Source: Stagonosporopsis chrysanthemi (taxonomy: Eukaryota > Ascomycota > Dothideomycetes > Pleosporales > Didymellaceae). From it: a stretch of DNA of 64,000 nt. The position numbers were made by a program, and so were the translations under genes. Positions within the stretch are counted from its first letter, which is position 1. Each line of letters opens with the position of its first letter. This document shows, one piece after another, positions 45,424 through 56,400 of this stretch. The stretch covers positions 124,001-188,000 of the forward strand of contig JAFISE010000025.1 in the NCBI GenBank assembly GCA_022560025.1, given 5' to 3'. The notes beneath the pieces are model-generated. The model was given only the letters and a program-made list of their open reading frames with translations. It did not search any database and was not told the DNA's origin.

Positions 45424-46941
45424 ATGGCTCCTCCAGCGGTTTTGATGGTAAGTTACCCCTCACTGGCGCAACAGCTTGTTGTAGCATCTTACGGCATTGG
45501 AGAGCACTGAAGAGCTACATGCCTTGCGAGAGGGAAGCACGAGACAGATGAGAAAGCTGACAGTTGAATAGGTTGGTACTGGAGAGTACACAACCGGCTT
45601 TGTTGGCGGCGGCGCTTCCAAGTCAGACAAGAAGGTTGGTGTTGTAGGACTGACCCTCTTTGACCTGCGGAGGCGTGGCAAGGTCGGTGACCTATCCATG
45701 GTCGGTGTTTCTGGCGGCAAATTCCCCGCCATTCGTAAGTCGTTACTCCAGGTACTGTGAGAAAGCTGTTCCGTTGACACGTGACAGGCGAACACCTCCA
45801 GAAGAACATCTCGGAGGCATACAATGGCCTGGATGTCTCTTTTGACGAGTTCCCTAAGGAGGGAAAGACTGACCCCGATGCATACAAGACAGCGATTGAC
45901 GCTCTTCCCAAGGGCAGCGCAAGTGAGTCGGGCAATTGCAAGACACACAATCAAACGACTAATCGACCAAAGTTACAATTTTCACCCCTGACACCACCCA
46001 CTACCCGATCGCGCTGTATGCCATTGAGCGTGGTATTCACGTTCTGATCACAAAGCCCGCTGTCAAGCTGCTAGAGCACCACCAGGAGCTCCTGCAGAAG
46101 GCTAAGGAGAACAACGTCTTCGTCTACATCGAGCACCATAAGCGTTACGACCCCGCCTACGCCGATGCACGATTCAGAGCTCAGAAGCTCGGTGACTTCA
46201 ACTACTTTTATTCGTACATGAGCCAGCCGAAGAGTCAGCTTGAAACATTCAAGGCATGGGCTGGCAAAGACAGCGACATCTCCTACTACCTCAACTCCCA
46301 TCACATCGACATCAACGAGTCTATGGTCCCTGACTACAAACCGGTGCGTGTCATGGGAAGCGCAGCAAAGGGCATTGCGACAACTCTTGGTTGCGATCCC
46401 GCCACGGAGGATACAATTACCCTGCTCACCGACTGGGTCAAGAAAGATGACCCTAGCAAGCGCGCTACAGGTGTCTACACAGCTGGTTGGGCCGCGCCGC
46501 AGAAGGCTGGTGTCCACTCGAACCAGTACTTCCACTACATGTCTTCTTCTGGAGAGATCCGTGTCAACCAGGCAAAGCGCGGCTACGATGTCACCGATGA
46601 CGAGACTGGTCTGCTTTGGTACAACCCGTAAGTTGAGATGCTGTTAATTGCCGGTCAATTCACTAACTTTGTTTAGCTTCTACATGAAGTATGCTCCCGA
46701 TGAGGAGGGAAATTTCGCTGGCCAAATCGGTTATGGATACATTTCATTCGAAAAGTTTATCGACGCCGTGAACCTCCTCAATGATGGCAAGGTCACGCTT
46801 GAGCAGCTCGATGCGCGCCCGCTTCCCACACTCAAGAACACCATTGCCACAACTGCGATCCTTGAGGCTGGGCGGAGATCGCTGGACGAGAACCGACCCA
46901 TCGAGATCATCGAGGAGAATGGTGTATGGTCTTTGAAGTAG
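45424..46941 (+). CDS. Gfo/Idh/MocA-family oxidoreductase
   Basis: Exons 45424-45447 (24 nt), 45572-45734, 45788-45922, 45973-46627 and 46677-46941; introns 124, 53, 50 and 49 bp; 413 residues. These NAD(P)-dependent enzymes oxidise sugars, sugar acids or inositols. A Rossmann nucleotide-binding motif, VGTGEYTTGFVGGG, begins at residue 9. ITIFTPDTTHYPIALYAIERGIHVLITKPAVK gives the second strand and a TKP motif in place of the usual EKP, followed by a substrate domain with YIEHHKRYDP and LNSHHIDI. Fungal orthologues are usually annotated only as oxidoreductases. Substrate unknown; the neighbouring aldolase suggests a sugar acid. Confidence 0.88.
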
Positions 46942-48303
46942 GCGTGCGAACTTAGCGACAATTGCAATGATACACCACCTATTCCTGTACCTGATCGACG
47001 TCATGTCAACAAACACATGTCAACCTAACAACTACCCCCACGCTAGACATCGCGCCCGGATCGACGGCGCCGCTCCGCTTTCATGCAGGGGTGGCATCGA
47101 TCCTCCTCCATATCTTGTCGGATCTTATCGGGCAAACGGTGCACGAGCACGCAACAAACCTTGTTTGAGCCTGTGCCGTGCGGGTGGCAGACAGGTCTTG
47201 ATGACCAACCCAATCTATTGGTAAACCAATCCCTGCTCAGGGTCAAATGCTTCAAACAGACTCCTCTGGACGAGTTTCCAGGAGTCCCACTCAGCCTCGA
47301 TCGCACCTCGGCCTACTTCATTCCGGCTCGGGGTACTCTCGCCCGACGCAGCGACAGCTCGGTTTGCGGGTTGATACCGACTGGCTAAGATCTTTTACAC
47401 CTCGTGACTACGCGTATTTGCATGTTTGACTCGTGTAATTGCCTTGATGGACGTTATATCAGCCTGATTGATTAGTGACTGGCTAGCTTGGTTCAGCCGT
47501 GAGCACTTGCAAGGCACATCACGAGACTTCGTTGTTCGCCTATCCCGTCTCAAGGCCCTATATGCCCTTGCGTAGAGAGATCTCGGCTCGTGAAGCTCCT
47601 GGTGCCTGCTCTACAACTCTTCTCAGTCATTGCCTAAAAGTTCAATGGGTTAGTGACCGATTAGCAGAGTAAATTCTGGACACATGGCTTACTTCAGCTT
47701 TCTTAGCAGGATATTAGATAGCCGCAGAGGGTCACGACCTCAAATGGTTTTTTTTTCCTGATTATGAGCTGATGAGTGAGCAGTTTCGACATATTTGAGA
47801 CACAATGTTTCGTGTCGTATGATGTCTGAACTGGTACTTGATGCTAAAGAGCAGAACGCCCTCTCACAAAAGCAAAAGCTCTCTTCCAGTACAAAGTGTT
47901 CTTCTGAATGCGCAAAAAAAAAACTCGGGGTAGACAGTATCCAGCGTGTCGCTACTCTCTGCATTGCCTCCACACACAATATTGCAGGTCATCAAGCTTT
48001 TGCGTTTTGATGTCTCTGATCACAGTGAACGGCCTGGTTAGGAAAGAACGATACACCACCGCATTGGGCAGGTTTCTCTTGGCTTGTAAGTAAGATGTCT
48101 GCGGCTTCAGTCGAACCGACATTTAGATATGAACTACAACTTTTATACTTGCACAATGTTACAAAAAGGATCAAAGCAAAATTGTGTTCTCCAACGCCGC
48201 GCAGCCAAAACCGAATACGAAATAACGACGCACGTCCCAACCAACCACTGTGCAAATGCAAGTAACCAATCTGCGCCCCAGAAATCCTTTTTCGCATCTG
48301 CAA
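46942..48303. other. Convergent intergenic region
   Basis: 1.36 kb between the oxidoreductase and transporter 3' ends. It contains a T9 tract near 47748 and an A10 tract near 47916 but no convincing gene. Confidence 0.5.
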
Positions 48304-50058
48304 TCATGTCTCTGCCCATCTAGCAAGAGTGATACTGGTGGTGTAGACCATAGCGACGAGACCAAGGACCATCATCGCGATATCACCAAGCTTGGCCCAT
48401 GGACGTTCAGCGACACCCTTGTAGTGAAGATACGCCGGGTAAATGTACACCAGCGGCACGCAAGCAAAGCTACCAATCAAGGCAACAAACTTGTCAAGAT
48501 CGCTGGCTCCAAAAGCGGCAACAACCCCGGCGAAAATAACCAAAACAGTGCGGAAGGCGTTCTTCTTCCACTTGGTGAGGCTGTCCTTTTTGCCAGACGC
48601 ACGGCCGAAAATCTTCAGCTCAATGGTACGCATAGCAGGGAAGAGTTGCACAGGAGTGCCCACCAAGACGGCCATAGCATACAGGAATTGTACAGCATTG
48701 ACGAGCTTGCTGGACTGTGGGAAGTTGGTGATGACCTCGACAGACACGTTTTCTCCAAAGGTGCCATAGCAGAGGACGCCGACCGATGTGAAGATGACCG
48801 TGATGATACTCATGACGATCAACAACAGTTTGCTGAAGTGCTCAGGCTCCTTCATACTTGACTGGATAGGAAGAATCAGGCCGATACCTTCGAAGGTGAA
48901 AATCGCAGAGCCAATTGTCATAGTCCAATCGCGAGGGTTGAAGAGCTCGACACTGGGGTGGAAGCCGCCCATCTTGCTGATCCAGGAAATGTCGTACCAG
49001 TAGATGTATGTCAGGCCAATCAGAATGAAGACATCCGCAAGCAGAGCAGCGGGGCCCAACTTGGAGATATTGCGGATGAAGGACAGAGGAATGAGGAGTA
49101 CGAGCTGAATACCGATGAGGGCGTTGGTACCGAGTGGCGCTGAGTTTGGGGTTACCGCATCGAAGAAAGAAGCCAGGTTCTCCGCGGTGAAGATGAGACC
49201 GGCACACACAAAGCCGAACTGAGAGAGTGTAATGGAGATGAGAATGAGCTGGCGCAGCCTCTTGCCAACAATCAGTTGGCCAAGGTCACCATAACCACCA
49301 CCGCCGTACTGCTTCCTACAGGAGAGGAGCAGCTCGAAACACATCATGGTCACAGCCGAAACAACGACTAGGGTAATGGCAGAGAAAAGCATTCCACCAT
49401 TCTTGAATGCTTTTGGCAAGAACATAATGCCAGTGCCGACAAAAGCCTTTAGCAGAGTGAAGAATGACTTCATATTAGAAGCATCACCTTGCTGCCTAAG
49501 CCTCTTAGAGCTCTGCCTTCTCCCAAGCAGCGGTCGGCGCTCGCCTTGCTCTTCCTCATCATCATCCTCGATAGCAGTCTCGTCGTCCGACTCTTCAAGG
49601 TCTTCGCCAGCGAAGTTGCCATACAGCTCCAAAAAGGAGATGAAGTTCCTGGTGACGGGCTCTGCGATGTAACTAACACTCCTGGCCTGCTTTTGAAGGA
49701 ATTGGCGCCTCAGGCCTCCCGGAGCCATTTGCTCCTGAATGGGCAGCTCGTTATGCTCGATGTCTGAAATGATCGATGGTGCATATTCATGCGTGTTCGA
49801 GAAAGTTGCAGCCCGCTTGTGCAGCTGCTGGCGCTTGCTTTTGGCGGCGATCTTGTAAAGATCGCGATGGATATCGCCACCCTGCAGCCTTAACGAGGAC
49901 TCCGGTCCGTCTCGAACAGAACTGGTTGATCTTTTTGCGCTCCCTGCTCCTGGAGTTGCGGCATCAAAGGCAAATTCGTAACCCGGGTCCAGATGTTGCT
50001 GAAGGACTTCGGCTCCTTTAGGATCTTCGCCTGCAGTCGTCTGTGGCGTATCGGTCAT
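48304..50058 (-). CDS. Vacuolar amino acid transporter, AVT3/AVT4-like
   Basis: Intronless as read, 584 residues from the ATG at 50058 (MTDTPQTTAG). About 190 residues of charged, Ser-rich cytosolic N-terminus, with an acidic run (ESDDETAIEDDDEEEQGE), precede the amino acid/auxin permease core of about 11 helices. The core begins KSFFTLLKAFVGTGIMFLPKAF, the family's first-helix signature, and continues through FTFEGIGLILPIQSSM and NFPQSSKLVNAVQFLY. The long N-terminal extension matches yeast Avt3/Avt4, which export neutral amino acids from the vacuole. An upstream in-frame start (50208) lies in poorly conserved sequence and was not used. It is divergent from the membrane-protein gene at 50656. 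Confidence 0.88.
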   Translation of the reverse strand: MTDTPQTTAGEDPKGAEVLQQHLDPGYEFAFDAATPGAGSAKRSTSSVRDGPESSLRLQGGDIHRDLYKIAAKSKRQQLHKRAATFSNTHEYAPSIISDIEHNELPIQEQMAPGGLRRQFLQKQARSVSYIAEPVTRNFISFLELYGNFAGEDLEESDDETAIEDDDEEEQGERRPLLGRRQSSKRLRQQGDASNMKSFFTLLKAFVGTGIMFLPKAFKNGGMLFSAITLVVVSAVTMMCFELLLSCRKQYGGGGYGDLGQLIVGKRLRQLILISITLSQFGFVCAGLIFTAENLASFFDAVTPNSAPLGTNALIGIQLVLLIPLSFIRNISKLGPAALLADVFILIGLTYIYWYDISWISKMGGFHPSVELFNPRDWTMTIGSAIFTFEGIGLILPIQSSMKEPEHFSKLLLIVMSIITVIFTSVGVLCYGTFGENVSVEVITNFPQSSKLVNAVQFLYAMAVLVGTPVQLFPAMRTIELKIFGRASGKKDSLTKWKKNAFRTVLVIFAGVVAAFGASDLDKFVALIGSFACVPLVYIYPAYLHYKGVAERPWAKLGDIAMMVLGLVAMVYTTSITLARWAET

Positions 50059-50655
50059 TGTTGGACACTGCACAAGTATGCAAGACCTATACAAAGTAGA
50101 AATGATACAGAGTCTTCGCAGGAAGCAAGATCTACGTTCAGGCGGAGCGGTGAGATGTTGAACAGTGGGCCAATGACAGGGGCGAGTGAAAAGTTCAGGT
50201 GTGCACACGGACCCACTGACATCACCGCCGTCTGTTTCACCGCGGAAGACGACACCAGTCTAAGCCTTGATCCAGCAATCGAATCCGAAAAGGCGCGCTA
50301 TCCTGCCGCAAAGATGCGCCACTTCTAACAGATCTGGAAGGAAACGATGCTCAAGACTCGATGTCGCTGATTGTTCACGATCCTTGGCGCATGACCACGT
50401 GTGTGGGGATCCTTGGAGGAGCTGCGGCGGCGAAAGCAACAACCGAACCTCAACCAATACAATCTAGGACGGTTGGAGCGACATCAACCATCACCGCCAC
50501 GCGTCATAGCTCGTTCGCATCTGTAGCTGCGGCGTGCAAAGTGTCTTTGCCATCCAGATTTGCGCCTTTTGCACGGCAAGCAGTACCGCGAAAGCGCTTG
50601 CAGAGCTTTCAGCTGCAGCACGTCCAAAATACAGTTGGCAGTCACATTGCCAGTC
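50059..50655. other. Divergent promoter region
   Basis: About 600 bp between the transporter and the polytopic membrane protein genes, with no other supported feature. Confidence 0.5.
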
Positions 50656-51766
50656 ATGGACAAAACTATTCAACACAGCAACCATGACGACAACTTCCGG
50701 CCATACAGTATTTTTGTCACCTATTTGGGGACTTGTTTAGCTGTCGCAGTCTTCATCATTAGCATGCTGTTTGAGAAAACAGAGGTCTTACTCACCGATC
50801 GACCATCGCATCTGCCACGGAAGAAACATGTTGTAATGTTCGCACTATTAGCTGCATGCAGTCTCATCAGCACATGGGGCTTCATGTTTCAGTACTTCCA
50901 ATGGTCTTATGACAATTGGCTCACGATACGGTCTCAGCATGATATGGATCCATCTGTGAAGCACTGGGGTCTATGGCTGAAGGAAACTTCATTGTTCAAA
51001 GAAGCATGGGAGAGCGTCATTGTGGGTCATAACAGATACTGGTGGTCCCATCAGATCTTCTTCTTTGCATGCGCGCTCGGACTGCATTCAGAATGGAAAG
51101 GTCCGTCTGCGCATATAGCTTGCATTGCGAATGCTGACGAAACTAGGGATTCGACGTGGAATTAAGTACACATGGGCCTTTATGCTTCTCGGACAGATCG
51201 TGGCTATTAGTTTTGCTACGAACCTTTATTTCCTAACATTGCTCCTGAGCCCGTCATGGCAGAAGCCTGCGACACCAATCTCTTCAGACAAGCATATTTC
51301 AAGAACTGCCAAGTCAGCAGACGCTCTGACGCCCCCCAAATTGTTTGGGCCCTGGCTTATCGACGGGCTCTCGGTCATTCTGACCTCTGTAGCAGCGGAT
51401 CGTCTCTCTGGAGAAGAGTATTGGAACGGAGCACCGGGCTTCTTGCCTTTGTTGCTGCTGCCTCACGCTGTCCTTCTCATCCTGCCCACTTTACGAGCAA
51501 TCTTGCCAGCGAGGTTCTTTCCGCTAGGGAACGCAAAGACTGTAGACACGATCTATAAGTTCTTGTGGACCTTAAACTTCCATTTTGTTGGACGACTGGC
51601 TTGGACTACCTACAAAGCTTATGTGGCTGGCAACTTAGGTGACATCTGCGCCACTCTGTTCGCACATCCTGCAGTAAGTAGTGTTGGCTTCGATGTCATC
51701 TTTTGCTGGATCAGTTGGCTTTGTTGGTGGCAGACACAAAGCCAGCAACTGGCCTTAAGCGAGTGA
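50656..51766 (+). CDS. Polytopic membrane protein of unknown function
   Basis: Exon 1 50656-51100, intron 51101-51146 (46 bp, GTCCGT donor, GCTGACG branch, CTAG acceptor), exon 2 51147-51766; 354 residues. Six or seven hydrophobic helices are visible, including YSIFVTYLGTCLAVAVFIIS, HVVMFALLAACSLIS, HQIFFFACALGL, YTWAFMLLGQIVAISFATNL, FLPLLLLPHAVLLILPTLRA and GFDVIFCWISWLCWW. Between helices two and three there is a Trp-rich loop (QWSYDNWLTIRSQHD). There is no cleavable signal peptide. I do not recognise the transporter class, but the pattern resembles a conserved Pezizomycotina family of integral membrane proteins. The reading frame shifts across the intron, supporting the splice. Confidence 0.78.
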
Positions 51767-52487
51767 AGATATTCTCGGGCAAGCCTTAGGGTTCAGTAGT
51801 ATGTTGTACGTGCTGCAGGGTGCATTTAGAACAAACAGCATGATGCAGCAAGCAGTTTCAAGATTCTGGATCGTTACCTATGTAGCACGATCGTGAGTGC
51901 TCATAGCGCCACACCCCGACATATCGCCTTACGTTGCACTCAGATGCTTCCGTTACTTGAGCCAGATTGTACGAAAGCTCAAATGATCACCACTTGTGAA
52001 CCAATCATTGTTCATCGAGACGCGCTCTCCGCCTTCCGTTTGTAATCAGGAACTATCTATCCGCAATTTGTGTAACTGTCTTTTGGTGTGACCAAGTGGA
52101 GGGTGTGCTGTGAAACGTGTGCTTGAAAAGCTTGGGTGAGCTTGTCCGGTTACATTCTTCATCATCGCGTCATCTCACTCCTTGCCACAAGAGCCAAGCT
52201 CATCATCTGCCCTTCTGGCATTTATGGGGCACCGCCTACCTGTTTTAGGCAATCGGTGAGAGAAAGCAGTAGCACGAACACGAGCGTTGTCAGACCTTGG
52301 GAAGCTTTAGGCTAGCACAACGTCATAGTTTTGCGATCTGCAGGCTGCACAAATTACACGGAAGGAAGGTCCGAAATGCGAGCTGCCGACCCTACAGACT
52401 ACAAAGAAGGGTTCGAAGCTGAAATGTGAGTGCATCAAGTTCTCCAGTCGAGTTCATCACTACTACAATTTCAAATCATTGGTGATA
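51767..52487. other. Intergenic region
   Basis: 720 bp, including the promoter of the secreted-protein gene. Nothing further seen. Confidence 0.5.
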
Positions 52488-53117
52488 ATGAAGACCACGA
52501 CCTCCTCCATCGCACTACTTCTTACAGTCTCAGTACATGCTCAGTTATACTACAACGAGACATCCAACCCATTCAATCTCGTTCTGACGTCTGAAAACTC
52601 TACAATCAACGGCACCACACTTTCCGCATGCCACATTGGCGCAGCACTTGAATCGCTCTGCCTATCATCAGGAGGCGGTGTCTCGAACCCTACTGGCATT
52701 GCCGCCGCTACGTTCAACTTTAACACCTCCACCGACCCATTTACTCCTAATGCCACAATCGGTACTCCTGGTATTTTGACATGGACCCTAAAGACCAGCA
52801 GCATCGACGTTCCTTCCAGTGTCTACTTCAATTATGACCCTATCACTGACTCAGCCTTTCCAATTCTCGAACCTGGACAGGAAAACCCTCAGGTGTTGGC
52901 GTTCGACGATCAGGATAGGCTGAACGTGCAAGGGTATATCGACTGGACTACAAATCCACCCAATTCAACCGGGACAACGGAGGCTTACTACAGGTGGTAC
53001 GCTTGTCAGACGTACTTTAGTGGATATAGCTATCGCAATCTGGTGTGGGGTCTCGGTGAAAGAGAGCCGGAGAATCCGACATGCGTTAAGGTGGGCGTGA
53101 AGCGGGCATTCATTTGA
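52488..53117 (+). CDS. Small secreted glycoprotein (DUF7907-like)
   Basis: Intronless, 209 residues. The N-terminus MKTTTSSIALLLTVSVHA is a clear signal peptide with AQ after the likely cleavage site. The mature part has several N-glycosylation sequons (NET, NST, NGT, NAT) and the segment FNLVLTSENSTINGTTLSAC followed by HIGAALESLCL, which resembles a fungal secreted domain I recall as DUF7907. Four Cys residues in the mature part could form two disulphides. A role at the cell surface or in the environment is likely, but no enzyme motif is present. An in-frame TTG nine bases upstream was ignored in favour of the ATG. Confidence 0.75.
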   Translation: MKTTTSSIALLLTVSVHAQLYYNETSNPFNLVLTSENSTINGTTLSACHIGAALESLCLSSGGGVSNPTGIAAATFNFNTSTDPFTPNATIGTPGILTWTLKTSSIDVPSSVYFNYDPITDSAFPILEPGQENPQVLAFDDQDRLNVQGYIDWTTNPPNSTGTTEAYYRWYACQTYFSGYSYRNLVWGLGEREPENPTCVKVGVKRAFI

Positions 53118-53480
53118 TTTTTTTTTTCAGGTAAGACTTGTAGGTTGAAGAAAGTCGTCGATCCAATTTACTCTTTACTGCTTCCAGCTTTACCACTCAT
53201 ATCACAACATAGCGAGGATTGTGGTCATGCACGAACTCAATTCACTTCCATTTTGCAAATGTCCAGACCTTGAGCCCTCTGTGTGCTTTCTTCGTGCTTA
53301 CTTTATTAGTATATTACCGTCCAGTCTGTCAGCAACAAGTCTCTCACCGATACCAGACTGCAAATCCATTGATGGTGCATTTGACGATCCTGAAAGTCTG
53401 ACAGCTGCTAATACATTAAGCGGCAAATATAAACCATGAAAACTACTTTGTGACAAACCCACGCCGAAATGACACTCATT
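53118..53480. other. Convergent intergenic region
   Basis: 3' flanks of the secreted-protein gene (with a T9-10 tract near 53118) and of the large NACHT gene. No gene is seen. Confidence 0.5.
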
Positions 53481-56400
53481 CTAAGCATACGCGACAGCCT
53501 GCTCAGACTCAGTGCGCAGCTTCGAGACCTGCATACCATTGGTCGCACCATTTTGAGGCCTGTTCTGTGCCTGCAGAAGTTTCTTGTCGGTAGCAAGAGC
53601 CCAATCCTCCATACCATTGAATCCACCATCCTGGGTCTCGGCCTTGCCGTTGCCAAAGTCCTTTGCGGTCCACTTCTCTGTACCCTGCACGCCCTTCCAC
53701 TTTGGTTCAGTGCCAAAGGTACGGAAAACTTGAGCGTTCAAGCGCTCATACTTTTCATATGCCTTGGGCCAGCCACCAAGTCGCTGGTAGGCAAGCTTCA
53801 GGAGCTGCAAGTGGCGAAGAGCAATAGCCGACCTGTCGATATCCGCATCGATTGTAGCAGTAGGGTGTTCATCTTGCTTTTTGAAATTGACTCCCTCCTT
53901 AGTAAGCAGGTAGGCCGTTGTGTCTAGCTCGTCGTCCGAGTCATCGCCAGAACCATGGTCGTGGACGACCAGGCGAAGGATGTCCTCGTGAACGCCGAAA
54001 GCTTTCTTGAAGTACTCCTGTGCCAACGGGACTCTCTTTTCAGACGACGCCTTCGACTGACATTTCTGTCCCATGCTTGTGTATAGTTGTGCGAGCAGCT
54101 CGTAGCTTTCGATGGTGACAGGAGCCCGGGGACCGTGTGCGCGGCGCATATTGTATGCAATGTCTTCGGCGAGGCGAATGGCCTGAACGTCCCTGCCGGC
54201 AAGGTATCGAGCGCAGATGAGGCGGCGGCCGAGATTGATAAGGATCTCTGGAGGCCAAGAGCGCTGGGCATCTCTCGTCTTCCATAAAGTACTGAGGAGC
54301 CACTGTGGTTATAATTAGTAAAACTCTTGATGCGTGATATGGGCTGGAAACTTACCTCCAATGTATTGTAGTCGCGCTGCTCGCCCAAGAGCACGGATAA
54401 GTGGCTGAGCTCGAATAGCTGGATTTGGGCGAAGTTGATCTTGAGATTTTTGCAGATCTCGACTATCTTTAGAACGATCTTGTTCGACAATTCGAGCATC
54501 TTTCTGTGTAAAGTAGCATCCGTGGCCTTCTCGCCACCTCGACCAACAAGCAGAGATGCAAGCTTGAAGCCCAAGCCGATAGACCTTGGTCCGTTATAGC
54601 CATCGTGCTTGCTGGCATACAGGAAGCCGAGATTGGCAATGTCGTAAGCTTCGGGAAACTTCTTTGCCTTGGTCAACTTCGCGACGCTCTCGTTGCTAGC
54701 CAAGATGACTGAGCGGTTAAAGTCCTTGTTTCTACCAGAGCCCAATTGATCTAGAATGCCAACGATGAAGATGCGAGGCGTCTCTTTGCTGAGAGCATTC
54801 AGGTCCTGTCCGTCTCGCTTTTCAAAAAGACCGATTGCTTGGTCCTCAACTATAGTAACCATCTCATCCTGCCCGTTTTGGCGCAAGAAGTAGCGAAGAG
54901 GAGCGGCCGCAAGGAGGATGACGGTCAAGGATTCGTTGTTCAGCAAAGTTTGCCTGAATTGCTCGAAGTAAATGCATTCGAGTTGGAGGCTTGCCATAAT
55001 CTCGGCAAATGTGATGTTGAGGTCTTTACGGAGATTGTATTGCAGAGAGGCGAGGAATGCTAGTGAGGTTCGACTGGCTTTGGTCAAGTCAAAGGACCAC
55101 TTGGAGGCAAAACGTGTGTCTTTTGCGCAAATCTGTCGATGAAGTTCCTGAACCAAGCTGTGCGCAACATTTGTCTGCTGGCACACGTGGAAGGCTGCTG
55201 CGATAGATGCTGCAGACTCGATTTGCTTCTGTGACGAAGTCTCGTTGGAGACAATTTGAGATACAGCGTTTGTCAAGGTCTTGACAGCAAGGTCTGGTTT
55301 TTGTTGGCGCTGGTACAAAGTCGCCAGCTCCCTGACGTGAGTCAAAGACGACTCGTGTGAATAGCCGTGCTTCTTCGTAGACTCAGTCAGCTGTTCTTGT
55401 GTTATGTTAAGAGCGCGCTCAACATGTTCAGCCTTGTAGCTGGAGGAGGACTGAGATTTCATCTGGCGAACGTAAAGCGATGATAGAGCTTGCTTCATCT
55501 CGCTCGACCTAGTGGTAGTGGTCGTCTTGGTGGACCTTGAAGCCTCCTCATACAACAAGATTGCCTGAGGAATGTGTTCTTCACTACGCTGAGATACTCT
55601 GGCGAGCGCCAAAGTTGCCTCTACAGCTATTGAAGATTCAGCGCCGAATGTGGCGATGACTGTCTCGCGATACTCCTTGGAAACTTGATACAAGGAATCG
55701 AAAGTGGCTCTGGTCTCTTCGAGGCACTGGTGATAACGCTCGTACAGGTTTTGCACGAACTTCTCTTCGCTGAAAACTTTGTGCTGCTTCGTCTGGCGCA
55801 CGAAGGTGTTCCACAAGGTCCGGTAGATTGTGACAGCCTCAGCATAGCGGCGATCCTGCCAGTATGTGGTGGTAACCACGATTGTGGCGTCCAGGGCATC
55901 CTTGTGACAAATTTCCGAATCTTTGTTGAGACTGGTGATGACCTGGAGGTAGTATTCGATCCAGTATGGATGATTCCTTGGATGTTGCTGGCATCGGCGA
56001 GCCAAGATGTAGAGCGTTTGGATAGTAAGCTCATGAGTGGGTCCAAATCTTGCGCGATAGAACACGAGGATATCCTGATAGACACTGATGGCATTGTCTT
56101 GATAGCCGTGCTTATCGTAGAAGTCGATCAGCAAACTGCGGGCCTTTTCGAAAAGCTTCGTGTCGATTTCCTTGGTCACCAATGTGGCTCGGAAAAAGCG
56201 GCTGTACGTATCCTCAACCCTCTCCATCTGCTTGAGCTGCAAGTAACATTCAGCAAGCCTCTCTACAAGCTCAATCGACTCCTGTGTGAAGGTAGAAGTG
56301 AGAGTCACGTTCTGTATTGAGCTGGCGAGGAATGACGGCCAGGTTCTCTGCAGGGTGGCTTGAATAACACTAATGGCTTGCGAGTAGTTTCGCTCCTCCA

